Shown here: positions 46,134-56,450 of the stretch, one piece after another | How positions within the stretch are numbered: position 1 is the stretch's first letter | How the letters are laid out: every line of letters begins with the position of its first letter | Assembly: GCA_009667805.1 (NCBI GenBank) | Contig: CM019066.1 | Span: forward strand, 1,984,001 to 2,048,000 | Reading direction: 5' to 3' | DNA: 64,000 nucleotides | Source of the DNA: Leptobrachium leishanense | Lineage: Eukaryota; Chordata; Amphibia; Anura; Megophryidae | Notes under the pieces: generated by a model | What the model saw: the letters and a program-made list of their open reading frames with translations, nothing else | Databases searched by the model: none | Told to the model about the DNA's origin: nothing | Translations under genes and position numbers: made by a program

Positions 46134-46459
46134 TAAGTTTCACCATAATTTAGCCAAAAAAATCACTAAACTTGTTCTGAGTGTCCTAAAATGTCTCCTT
46201 TTTTCATACAGGCTGCCGGCCCAAGCAGATGTTTCTATACATCCTAGAAATCCGCCACTTCACGGGCAGGTTATGGGGACCTCCTAGGCACGAAATTTGA
46301 AGGAATTTTTCGTTTTTATTCTTAACCTTTATTTTATGGAAAACTCACTGTTCCTTTAAAAACGTTTTTTTTTTTTTTACTTTTTGTCCTTGTTTCCTGT
46401 CCCCCAGGGCACTACCCGGACCCCCATACACCTTTTATGGCAAATATCTTGCATATATG

Positions 46460-46600
46460 CCCTCTTGCAGGGCACTCTAAAAATCAAACGTTCGAGTCCC
46501 ATTGACTTGCATTGAGTTCGATTCGTGTTCGTGTTCGTACTCGAACTTTTGAAATTGTTCGAATGCGAACCGAACACGGGGGTGTTCGGCTCATCCCTAC
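46460..46600. repeat. hAT-like right end (GTTCGGCTCATCCCTA)
   Basis: A string of TTCGA text ends GTTCGGCTCATCCCTA, the same kind of terminus as the other TAGGGATG elements. No left end found. Confidence 0.4.
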
Positions 46601-46799
46601 TTATGAAGCATTAATGTTCTCAGGGGACAACTGAATGAAAATGTGTATTTTCCTGCACTGACACATGATCCACACATACAATGCAAGAAGTATGTGAAAA
46701 ATGCAAGAAAATAAAAATCACTAAAGTTTGGCAGAAAGTGTTGATAAAATGGTTAAACAAAAAGGGTCGAGATACCATATATGTCTTTTCCTCGTGTAT

Positions 46800-46890
46800 C
46801 ATGTATGTCTCATGTTTGTGCTCCCCATTGTACAGCGCTGCGGAACCTGTTAGCGCTTTATTAAAACTTGTAACTGTAACTATGAAAATA
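46800..46890 (+). repeat. L2-type LINE 3' tail
   Basis: CCATTGTACAGCGCTGCGGA then GTTAGCGCTTTATTAAAAC: a short L2 3' end. Confidence 0.65.
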
Positions 46891-47117
46891 TCCCGAGTTG
46901 TTAACTTTTCAAATAGGCCTAGTTGTGCGAGAATTATTTAACTCATGAACTGCTCAGAATTAAATACAAACACAAGTAAAACAAACAGCAAAAAAGCTAC
47001 ATATGAAAACTGAAAGGGGCTCGGGCTTCTTCCCCAATAAACATCTTTGTACAAATCTGAAAAAGGTAAACTTTTGTGTGACTGTTTTGGATCGCATGAC
47101 TGTGCTAATACGCTTAA

Positions 47118-47583
47118 GGCCGGTGTCAGACGAACACAGTGATCACGTCCGTGTTGACGCACAATTTACTGTCCGTCGTAGCACAGAATCATGATCAATA
47201 GAGACCCACGCACTAAGTGCGTCCGCACCGAACTGCGCACACAAAACGCACGTGGCAAATGGACGCAAGTTAGTCGAGATCGTAAAATCGCTAGATGGAC
47301 GGGCAGAGTGCGCCACGTCCGCGTAGCGTTCTGTGTGAGTGATGAGATGTCAGACGCAGCGCATTTGCGACGTCCAGCACCTTGACGCACACAATGGCTT
47401 TTCATATCCTTTTCATAATAATTATCATTTTTCATATTAATTTTATTTCCCATAGTTCCCTCTTTTTTCTACGTCTGTTAACAAAAACGGACCGTGTGGT
47501 GTCTACATTATCTTCCGTCAGTACGTCCGTCTGTTGCGCACACACGCAGAGCGCGCTCAGACTGCGTTCATATCACATTAGCC
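47118..47583 (-). mobile_element. Family B MITE, uninterrupted
   Basis: GGCCGGTGTCAGACGAAC at the left; the right end reads CATTAGCC and is followed by TAA. It is 466 bp, CpG-rich and non-coding, and gives the empty-site reference for 43403-44768. Confidence 0.8.
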
Positions 47584-47804
47584 TAAAACCGCACCATGCC
47601 AAAGTCAGGACCAACTATTGGACACCCCGACACTCAAAGGGTTAATTCAATGTTTCTATTTACAGATCGTGTATTAAGACATGTTGCTCTATTTCTAAAT
47701 GACATATTTAGTGACATAGCGCTCATGGGGTAGAAATCACCTACAATGTTTCAGAACAGGTTTGGCTGTGGTCCTGCCTCCAACAACTATCCCTTAGTCA
47801 CTTG

Positions 47805-47985
47805 TTTACCAACCCTGGTCCTCACGTTCCCCTAACAGGTCAGGTTTTAAGGATCACCTTGGGGAAATGCAGGCTGAATCCTGCAATCACTGAGCAGCAA
47901 ATCATATCACCTGTGCTGTGCTTCACATATCTGCAAACCTGGCCTGTTAGGAAGACCTGAGAACCAGGGTTGGGTACACTGCCTT
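47805..47985. mobile_element. hAT-type MITE, uninterrupted relative of 37377-42321
   Basis: ACCAACCCTGGTCCTCACG to GAACCAGGGTTGGG frames a body with GCTTCACATATCTGCAAACC, which is the intact target of the nested hAT at 37428. Confidence 0.7.
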
Positions 47986-47989
47986 AGAT

Positions 47990-48110
47990 CATCGGTCCGC
48001 AACCTTGGCCCTACAGATGTTTTGGAATTACTCACTAATCACTCACTAGGTTAGCTGTGCCTTATGGGAAGTGTAGTTCCAAATCATCTGATGACCCCTG
48101 CCTTAGATGG
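47990..48110. repeat. Short hAT-like MITE fragment (CCTACAGATGTTTTGGA)
   Basis: CCGCAACCTTGGCCCTACAG ... GGGAAGTGTAGTTCCAAA resembles common vertebrate hAT MITEs. Ends not secure. Confidence 0.45.
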
Positions 48111-49194
48111 CCTGATTTAAAAAGATTTCCATTGTTCTTCGTATATTACTATTATCTAATTGCTCACAGTGAAATCCATTCGTTTTGGTTTTCATGTCAA
48201 TAAACAGTAACAATTAATTTTTAAAAAAAAATCTCTATTTGTACAGAACTTCAGTGATACAGGCCTTGGTCCCCAACCAGCCTTATGTTAGGATGAAGTA
48301 CAGCTGCAGTGACATATTTAGTAGAAATAGCCATCGCTAAAGTCCCCGAGCCCTGTATTGTCTGGATATTTCTGTCTAACATTTATTTATTTATTTGCAA
48401 AGTATTTTGCCAGGAAAGATACATTGCGACAGCTCTAACAGTTGTGACAGTTTTCAATTTAGAGAATGACTAGATTTTGTATCATTTAATTTTTCATCAC
48501 AAAGTTTATCATTCTGAGATGGAGAAGGGACCATCAAGATCTCGTGTAACCCAAAACCTGAAAGATAAACCTAAGTCCTCTTCAATTCTTCATTAATAGG
48601 GAATTGTGAGGATCACAGGGAGCAACAGTGCCACCTGCTGGAGATGCTGGAAATTTACCTGTAAATACACAGCAACTCATATTATTTAACCTGCATTGTC
48701 CACCCTATTTATGGTGTGTTAATGCTTATTTAATTCATATTTAGCCACGTAAAGGCCAATACTTTATCTCCGTTTAACAATTAGGGATGTAAATATAGAA
48801 ACATGATTAGACTATTGCAGATTATAGGCCAAATATATGAATATTTTGGGCATAAAAGACTTTTAATCCAATGATGTAGCGCCAAGACAGTACTTATTCC
48901 CTATTTCCCAATGGGCTTTTCACTACAGAAAATGATTGACATAAATTTTTTTAAATATAATTATATATTTACTATCTATATTAATATAGAAAGTTATATA
49001 AAATAATCGTGAAACGTCCAAGCAAATTAAAGATTCTACCTGTAGTTTGCAGTATAGAGGCTTTCCATCTCACATTTTGTCCTCATTGTTTGATATATAG
49101 TCATTTTCAACCACTGCATGGCTCCCCAAAAACAGTCCCCACCTGGATGTAACTAAGCAGATAGGTGTGAGCCTTCCATTGGATAATTACTGCA
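48111..49194. other. No gene; LINE-tail motif at 48370-48415
   Basis: ATTTATTTGCAAAGTATTTT and GCCAGGAAAGATACATTG also occur (some inverted) at 51065-51115 and 62825-62860, so they mark the 3' tail of an unidentified LINE or SINE. Otherwise nothing seen. Confidence 0.4.
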
Positions 49195-49244
49195 GTGATT
49201 AATATGTTTCAGCTGCAAAGCATGAGGTCATGTGACTCCCTTAA

Positions 49245-49625
49245 TATACCGAATGAGCAGGTTTTTCCATCAATGGGTTTTTTCTTCCCTGATGGCACAG
49301 CGGGCATATTCCAAGATGGCAATGCCAGGATTCATCGAGCTCAAACTGTGCAAGAGTGGTTCAGGGAGCATGAGACATCATTTTCACACATGGATTGGCC
49401 ACCACACAGTCCAGACCTTAACCCCATTGAGAATCTTTGGGATAATGTGCTGGAGAAGACTTTACGCAGCGTCCGACTCTCCCATCATCAATACAAGATC
49501 TTGGCCACAAGTTAATGCCACTCTGGACGGAAATAAATGCTGTGACATCGCATGAGCTTATCGACACGATGCCACGGCGAATGCGTGATGTAATCAAAGC
49601 AAAAGGTGCTCCAGTGAAATATTTG
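49245..49625 (+). pseudogene. Tc1/mariner-type transposase C-terminal fragment (DD37E spacing)
   Basis: The frame encodes [18 protein letters not shown], then [18 protein letters not shown]: the second aspartate and the glutamate of the DDE triad with 37 residues between, unlike the 34 in the Tc1 at 38150. Frame breaks after LEKTLRS (about 49470-49515) move the remaining C-terminus (NAVTSHELIDTMPRRM...) to another frame, ending near 49625. The first catalytic aspartate and the DNA-binding half are missing. No terminal repeats were identified. Dead copy. Confidence 0.85.
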
Positions 49626-50139
49626 GGTGTGCGACTGTTTCTTTGGCCAGGCAGTGTATATGCATATGACTGCAGGAGGGCTTATCTCCACGACCTCGTT
49701 AGGATGGATATATTAGTCATTTTCAGCACAGCTCCTGTCTCTTTTGCTCCATACAGAGCAGACGGCGGCTCGTGTCCCCCCCCCAGTGGATGTCAGAGAA
49801 TATGTGTTAGATCTATATTTCCATCAGTACAAACCTTCTCACAGTGGAGACGCGTGACCCGTCTTCCTTCCTGATAAAGACATTCCGTGTTGGAGAAAAA
49901 GGAGAGAGCTTGTTAGACAATCTTTTGTGCTCGCGGTGAGCGGCATGAGAGGGAATCCCTGCTGGGAAATAGAAATGGAAATAATAAGAGGAACTGTCAT
50001 GTTACAAAGAAAGGCATCCTGCGAAATCCTCAGCCACAAAATCACTTACAGTCTGTGTTTTCCATTTTTACAGATTTACGTTTCATCGAAACCATTTCTA
50101 TAAACACTTATTCTATTATAGCATTAAATGCATTTGGTA
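49626..50139. other. No feature seen
   Basis: No coding domain or bounded repeat supported. Confidence 0.3.
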
Positions 50140-50195
50140 TTGTTAGTCATTTATTTGCAATGCACCAACATATTCCGCAGCGCGGTACAGCAGGC
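50140..50195 (-). repeat. L2-type LINE 3' tail
   Basis: TTTGCAATGCACCAACATAT then TCCGCAGCGCGGTACAG is an inverted L2 tail directly before a family A MITE. Confidence 0.55.
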
Positions 50196-50205
50196 CCATG
50201 TATAA

Positions 50206-50631
50206 GGCTAGGGTCAGACGAACGCATTTTTCACGTTGTCCGTGAAAAAGTGCGTTCGAATGAACGTACGTATTTTTTCCCGGAATACGCGATAGCGGTC
50301 ATACGATGCGCCGTTTCGTCCGTGATTTTGTACGGATCATCAATAAAACACTTTTTGCGTCTGGACGTTATGTTGGCCGGACATTAGCAGAGTCTGACTT
50401 CTCCTAATCACGCAAACACGCCGCTAGCGGACGCAGCGCACTCTGTACGTCAGTAGTAGCGGTTTGACGTTCTCGAAAAAATGCGTTCGTTTGCCACTTG
50501 CGTTGCACGGACAAACTTTCGTGCGGCCGTTCGTCGTATGTTCCCCGGCATTGGACGTCATTTGCTGCTAGCACGGCCGTGATTTTGTGCGGCTAAACGC
50601 ACGTGAAAAATGCGTTCGTCTGACCCTAGCC
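50206..50631 (+). mobile_element. TTA-target MITE, family A1
   Basis: GGCTAGGGTCAGACGAACGC ... GTCTGACCCTAGCC; preceded by TAA and followed by TTA. 426 bp, close to the 25627 copy. Confidence 0.85.
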
Positions 50632-51296
50632 TTAGGGTGTGCACACATCTTACATTTATTACCTCCACACTGTAAATAATCACAAAAGGTTAATTTACAT
50701 GTTCTTTATTATGAACAGAAAATAAATAATAGATATACAAGAAAACACCCCCCAAATGTGTAGATTAGGACCAAAAAGGATGAAAGCCGTAGCGCCAAAC
50801 CTATGGGCATACATACCCTCCTGCACATGACTATGGTGGTATTGAATGCCACTCCCATGGCAAACCCCTACATCAAACCTTTCAAATTGACAAATAGCGT
50901 CACTAGCATTTTAGGGAATGACGCAGGAGGCGGGGCCAGAAATCCATCTATCCTCAGAAAACTCATAGAGCCACGTTCTAGGAGCATGATACCCATCAGT
51001 AACCTCTCAATGCCAAGCGAATCAACAGCAAGCAACCCAAGACATACTTGAAAACGAGAGAAATCTCAATGTATCCTTCCTGGTAAAATACTTTATAAAT
51101 AAATAAACAATTAATTAAGTTAACAAAAAATACTATTTTATTTTGCATTTGCTGTTTGTTTATTATAAACAAGAGGAATATGCACAATAAGTCCTGCATG
51201 TGAAAAAAACACAGCCAAAAGAAAGTAAAAAAAGATAGCACGCAATGTGAGTCCCACCAAAAAAGTTTTTGATTTCAGCGCAGAGAGAAACCGTAT
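50632..51296. other. No gene; LINE/SINE 3' tail at about 51040-51110
   Basis: GACATACTTGAAAACGAGAG then TCAATGTATCCTTCCTGGTA and TAAATAAATAAAC is the same retroelement tail as at 48370 and 62825. Confidence 0.45.
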
Positions 51297-51386
51297 TTTT
51301 CGCTCCATAAGACGCACTTTTCTCCCCCCAAAAAGTGGGGGGAAAAGTGGGTGCATCTTATGGAGCGAATGCCCCATGATATGCCT

Positions 51387-51587
51387 CAGCTCACCTGCCG
51401 CCGCCGCCGCGTTCGGCTCCCTCTGAGCGTGCGTCCGGCGGCAAGGAGCTTGGGCACTCGCCTGGGGAGCCACGTGACCGCGATCTCGCGAGATCGTGGT
51501 CACATGGCTCCCCCAGGCGAGTGCCCAAGCTTACTGCCGCCGGACGCACGCTCAGAGGAGCCGAACGCGGCGGCGGCAGGTGAGCTG
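51387..51587. repeat. GC-rich hairpin centred on TCTCGCGAGA with outward splice donors
   Basis: It starts CAGCTCACCTGCC and ends with its exact complement GGCAGGTGAGCTG. The dyad lies in TCTCGCGAGA (51484-51493). Both edges read CAGGTGAG outward, a good 5' splice-site match. Many CpGs. It abuts the minisatellite at 51588. Confidence 0.9.
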
Positions 51588-52326
51588 GGGCATATCCATG
51601 AGCGAGCTGGGGCATATCCATGAGTGAGCTGGGGCACATCCATGTGTGAGCTGGGGCACTATCCATGAGCGAGCTGGGGCATATCCATGTGTGAGCTGGG
51701 GCATATCCATGTGTTGGGGCAATATCCATGTGTTGGGGCATATCCATAAGCTGGGGGGCATATCCATAAGCTGGGGGGCAGTATCCATGAGCTGGGGGCA
51801 GTATCCATGAGCTGGGGGGCATTATCCATGAGCTGGGGGACATTATCCATGAGCTGGGGGACAGTATCCATGAGCTGGGGGACAGTATCCATGTGCTGGG
51901 GGCATTATCCATGAGCTGGGGGACAGTATCCATGAGCTGGGGGACAGTATCCATGAGCTGGGGGACAGTATCCATGAGCTGGGGGGCATTATCCATGAGC
52001 TGGGGACAGTATCCATGAGCTGGGGGACAGTATCCATGAGCTGGGGGGCATTATCCATGAGCTGGGGGGCATTATCCATGAGCTGGGGGACAGTATCCAT
52101 GAGCTGGGGGGCAGTATCCATGAGCTGGGGGACAGTATCCATGAGCTGGGGGGCATTATCCATGAGCTGGGGACAGTATCCATGAGCTGGGGGACAGTAT
52201 CCATGAGCTGGGGGACAGTATCCATGAGCTGGGGGACAGTATCCATGAGCTGGGGGCAGTATCCATGAGCTAGGGGCAGTATCCATGAGCTAGGGGCAGT
52301 ATCCATGAGTTGGGGGCAGTATATCC
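51588..52326 (-). repeat. AGCTCA minisatellite, array 3
   Basis: About 35 units of 20-22 bp, on the minus strand CCCCCAGCTCATGGATACTG or variants with ATAATGCC. It has the same core as the plus-strand arrays. Confidence 0.92.
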
Positions 52327-52431
52327 ATTATTACACTATTTGATTTCAGAATATTTATTTTCCTGTTTTCCTCCTCTAAAAACTAGGTGCGTCTTATGGT
52401 CAGGTGCGTCTTATGGAGCGAAAAATCCGTT

Positions 52432-52810
52432 AATTTTTTTTTTATTGTTTAGTTTGTCCAAAAACGAAAATTTCAAAAGTCATTTTGGTATGTTTTTTCT
52501 GTTGGGGGGAGGAGCGATACGCATTTCTGTGCCTACAGGCTCCTGAGATGCAAATCCGGCCTTGGCTGCTCAGCTGGTCAGGGCTTCGCCTAGGCCGCTC
52601 CTCTGCCGGGGACTTGGCTAGGAGCCAAGGCCTCGTCTGGGCCGCACGGCCGGCAGAGGCCTTGCCTAGGGTGCACGCCTAGGCCATTGGATGAAGAGGA
52701 ATTCAGCCTCCTCTGCCCTGCGAAAAAAGTTAACAAAGGTAAAAATTATTCGTACTTACAGAGTGATCCGAAATTTTGGGCGGCCGGTTTTCATATTTTT
52801 GGATCACTTT
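52432..52810. other. No feature seen
   Basis: Sequence with TAGGCC-type text near 52590-52685. No supported gene. Confidence 0.3.
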
Positions 52811-52992
52811 CAGGGTTATTCAGAGAGAGGTGAAAAGCAGGAGAATGACTGGAGAATGGAAAATTCTAGGTCAAAATAGCCGATTTGGAAAGTGAGATAA
52901 ATGGGAGAACTTTTCTGGTTTGGCTATTTTGACCTAGAATTTTCACTTCTCCGTCCATTCTCCTGCTTTTCACCTCTCTCTGAATAACCCTG
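52811..52992. mobile_element. Palindromic MITE (CAGGGTTATTCAGAGAGAGG)
   Basis: CAGGGTTATTCAGAGAGAGG is mirrored at the right end, with TTT on both sides (52808-52810, 52993-52995). 182 bp, related in its middle to 4760-4912 and in its tip to the CAGGGTTATCC elements. Confidence 0.8.
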
Positions 52993-52999
52993 TTTGTTT

Positions 53000-53394
53000 T
53001 TTCGTTTTTACGAGTTATTTCATTTTTCGGGTTGATTCATATTTTGTTTTTATATTTCTGGGCGATTCGTTTTTCCAGACGGCCGGTGTCTCGTTTTTCG
53101 GATCAGTACATTTTTAGTTTTTTATGAGTTATTTCGTATTTTGGGTTGATTCGTATTTTGTTTTTATGAGTTTTTTATGATTGTGAAACGGATTACTACT
53201 ACAATAAAATGAAAATAACAGCCATAGAAAATAATCCCATAGATTTCAATGTAAAAAATATTCTGCGTTTTTATTAAAAATACTTATTCAACTGTTTATT
53301 TTTTTCACCTGCAGCAAAAGTCTCTTTATTTATAATATTTAGGATTTTTTAGGCAAATTTTAGTTAAATATTATGTTTCCTAATTTATTTTCCC
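53000..53394. repeat. Diverged CAGGGTTATCC-family fragment
   Basis: CAGCAAAAGTCTCTTTATTT, CCATAGATTTCAATGT and related text match the interior of 43759-44670. No ends. Confidence 0.45.
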
Positions 53395-53960
53395 CACACG
53401 TCCTCCGCTACCGGTAGCCCAGAGGGAGATACTTACCTCTCTCTCTGGGGTCCCGCGGCGTTCTGACTTCCTGGAAGTCAGACACCGAATTTATGGGCCT
53501 CCCGGTGTGAAATTACATCATTGCACATGCGCGATAACATCATTTTCAGGCGACCCCCCTGGCAATGCCGGGAGATCGCCTGAAAGGGAGGGGGGATCCT
53601 TTCGGATCCCTCTCCCTCCTGATCAGGAGGTCCCACAAGGACAAGCCAGGCACCGCTTAAAAGGGTGAGAGTCTCCCCTTTTAAGCGGTGCCTGGCTTTA
53701 ACCCCTGAGGCACCGGGCCGCAATCCGGCGCTGGCCTAGCTCCGGTAGGGGCCGCCATCTTGGATGGTGGCTCCACATCCTCGTCCCCCCTCGCAATCTG
53801 ACTTCTTTGCGCTTGGCGCAATGACATCAGTTAGCCAGGGAACCCCTAGCTGCCTGGGGATTTCCTAAGGAAATCCCCTGGTGGAGATGATAGGGGGTTC
53901 CTTTGAACCCCCATATTTCCTGAACGGTGGTAGCTAGGGGGTCATGGAGGGTATCAATTG
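53395..53960. repeat. GC-rich repeat with short palindromes
   Basis: AGGCACCGCTTAAAAGGG and its complement pair at 53649-53698. TACTTACCTCTCTCTCTGGG near 53431 is another donor-like edge but without a mirrored partner. It resembles 12300-12640. Confidence 0.4.
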
Positions 53961-54138
53961 AAAAGCCTGAGCATGGCCATGTTAAAAGTAAAGAAAATCC
54001 CTAGGAGGATCGTGCTTTGCAGTGCTGAGCGCACTAACTGCACTCAGCGAGGTGGCCAGACGGGCGTCAGAGTAGAAGGAACTTCCACTCTCACGGACAT
54101 TCCTTACGCTCTGCAAAACGCTCGTCTGACCCCGGCCT

Positions 54139-54193
54139 AACAACTAAAGATTCACGGTACCATTTTCTTATGACCGAGTATCGATACGTTTAT
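54139..54193 (+). repeat. Left end of a TAGGGATGCACCGATACC-type hAT
   Basis: AAAGATTCACGGTACCATTT then TGACCGAGTATCGATACG aligns with the left end of the element at 10324. After the nested MITEs the homology resumes (TTAATGTCATGTGACACTTT), and the minisatellite follows as in 10324-11873. Its right end was not found. Confidence 0.6.
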
Positions 54194-54196
54194 TTA

Positions 54197-55057
54197 GGCT
54201 AGGGACAGATGAGCGCATTTTCTGCGGCCACCGTCAAAATGTACGTCGATGCGTGCGCACGCATTTTTTCACGGAATACGCTTAAGTGGTCAGACGACCA
54301 CAGTCGCACAGTCGCAGGTACTCACCAACGCAATTCTAGGGAAATCCGGCTGTTTGAACGTTATGTAGGCCGCACACTAGCAGCGTCTGACGTCTCCTAA
54401 TCACGCACACACGCTGCCATGCGGCCGCAGCGCACTCTGTACGTCTGTAGCAGCGGTTTCACGTTCTGAGAAAAATGCGTTCATTTGCCAGTTGCGTGGT
54501 GTCGGCGCACTTTTGTACGCACGTACTGCGTATATTGGCCGTCATTGGCCGTTATGTGCTGCTACTGCCGCCGTGATTTAGTGCGCCTGCACGCGCGTTC
54601 CGACTGCCCCACTCTGGCTAGGGACAGATGAGCGCATTTTCTGCGGCCACCGTCAAAATGTACGTCGATGCGTGCGCACGCATTTTTTCACGGAATACGC
54701 TTAAGTGGTCAGACGACCACAGTCGCACAGTCGCAGGTACTCACCAACGCAATTCTAGGGAAATCCGGCTGTTTGAACGTTATGTAGGCCGCACACTAGC
54801 AGCGTCTGACGTCTCCTAATCACGCACACACGCTGCCATGCGGCCGCAGCGCACTCTGTACGTCTGTAGCAGCGGTTTCACGTTCTGAGAAAAATGCGTT
54901 CATTTGCCGGTTGCGTGGTGTCGGCGCACTTTTGTACGCACGTACTGCGTATATTGGCCGTCATTGGCCGTTATGTGCTGCTACTGCCGCCGTGATTTAG
55001 TGCGCCTGCACGCGCGTTCCGACTGCCCCACTCTGACCCTAGCCTCTGACCCTAGCC
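54197..55057 (+). mobile_element. Family A2 MITE with a near-identical copy inserted in its own right end
   Basis: The outer element begins GGCTAGGGACAGATGAGC at 54197 and finishes GACCCTAGCC at 55057, with TTA at 54194-54196 and 55058-55060. The inner element (54616-55044) starts after TCT and is followed by TCT, then the last ten bases of the outer one. The two copies are offset by 419 bp, and I see only one base difference (near 54504). Confidence 0.88.
54616..55044 (+). mobile_element. Family A2 MITE (inner copy)
   Basis: 429 bp, GGCTAGGGACAGATGAGC ... CTCTGACCCTAGCC, flanked by TCT (54613-54615 and 55045-55047) instead of the usual TTA. Confidence 0.85.
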
Positions 55058-55167
55058 TTAATGTCATGTGACACTTTCCAATAAATATTTTAGGATTTTG
55101 CTAAGAGCCTGTACAATTTATCATAATATTGAAATGTATGGTCAGATACTCCATTCACACACACACA

Positions 55168-55968
55168 CAGCTCACATATGGATATATTGCCCCCAGCTCA
55201 CATATGGATATATTGCCCCCAGCTCACAAATGGATATATTTCCCCCAGCTCACATGGATATATTGCCCACAACTCACATGGATATATTGCCCCCAGCTCA
55301 CGCATAGATATATTGTCCCAGCTCACACATGGATATCTATTGCCCCAGCAACACACACATGGATATATATTACCCCAGCAGCTCACACATGGATATATAT
55401 TGCACCCAGCAGCTCACACATTGATATATACACACCGCACATGGATATATTGTCCCCAGCTCACATGGATATATTGCCCCCAGCTCACATGGATATATTG
55501 CCCCTAGCTCACATATGGATATATTGTCCCCAGCTCACACATGGATATATTGCCCCAGCTCACATGGGTATATTGCCCCCAGCTCACATATGGATATATT
55601 GCCCCCAGCTCAGATGGATATATATTGCCCCCAGCTCACATATTGATATATTACCCCTAGCTCACATGTGGATATATTGCCCCAGCTCACATGGATATAT
55701 TGCCCCCAGCTCACACATGGATATATTGCCAAAGCTCAGACATGGATATATTGCCCCAGCTCACACATGGATATATATTGTCCCAGCAGCTTACACATGG
55801 ATATATATTGCCCCAGCAGCTCACACATTGATATATATTGCCCCCAGCAGCTCACACATGGATATATATTGCCCCCAGCTGAGCTCACATGGGTATATAT
55901 TGCCGCTAGCTCACATGGGTATATTTGCCCCCAGCTCACATGGGTATATATTGCCCCCAATATATGGC
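55168..55968 (+). repeat. AGCTCA minisatellite, array 4
   Basis: Units of about 22-26 bp, CCCCCAGCTCACATGGATAT plus ATTG, with a sub-block of CCCCAGCAGCTCACACATGG. No hairpin follows directly; a 0.2-kb segment (X) does. Confidence 0.9.
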
Positions 55969-56450
55969 AGGCGAGCTTAATTTTATAATGGCCATTGATA
56001 AGAAACCAAACCTCTAATTGTGTATAGTTTCACATGGTATAATGGGAATTAACGCAGATGACATTTTTTTCCTTGTTATGTTTTACACATGTTGTTGGGC
56101 TGGATGCATTTGGTGGTTGCAGCCGCCCCATCGGGGAATGGGCGCGACCCCATCCCTCCTGTACTATATGTTTCAATGTACTTCCAGCCAGGTCATCCCT
56201 GCAGCAAGATTCCGCTCCGTGTCTTTGTTTTTGATCCCAAAGTGGATTTTGTTTCTGGGGGAGCATAAATAATGGCCCACCAGTTTACCTCATGTTTGAA
56301 AAGCAGCATGAGCAGGTATGGTTTGCTTTGCAGCAGCCTGTGGTTTCAATTTTGGATAGGACTCGCACTCATAGAGGTGCCTTGACGTTTGGTGGGCGAG
56401 CTTAATCTTATAATGGCCATTGATAAGAAACCAAACCTCTAATTGTGTTT
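55969..56450. repeat. Segment X and start of its second copy
   Basis: GCGAGCTTAATTTTATAATG, through GATGACATTTTTTTCC and TGTTGTTGGGCTGGATGCAT, to CCCCATCCCTCCTGTACTAT occupies 55971-56170. A second copy begins at 56395, is cut by the L2 at 56451, and resumes at 59127-59262 directly before array 5. So arrays 4 and 5 belong to a duplicated compound unit. Confidence 0.75.

Larger units (their letters stand above)
51297..52431. mobile_element. Inverted-repeat element (TTTTTCGCTCCATAAGACGC) carrying hairpin and minisatellite
   Basis: ATTTTTCGCTCCATAAGACG near 51297 is mirrored by GCGTCTTATGGAGCGAAAAAT near 52411-52431 (first or last 20 bases match). A subterminal hairpin lies at 51300-51370. Inside are a 201-bp GC-rich hairpin and then the minisatellite on the minus strand. 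Target duplication not resolved. Non-coding. Confidence 0.75.

Noticed and set aside
51391..51996. 201-codon minus-strand frame across hairpin and satellite
   Set aside because: Part is the inverted arm and the rest is the satellite; the hairpin gives mirrored frames on both strands.
53428..53445. U1 snRNA-like start (ATACTTACCT), also at 11277 and 11514
   Set aside because: Only the splice-site-complementary bases match; the following U1 sequence is absent. Interpreted as donor sequence on the other strand.
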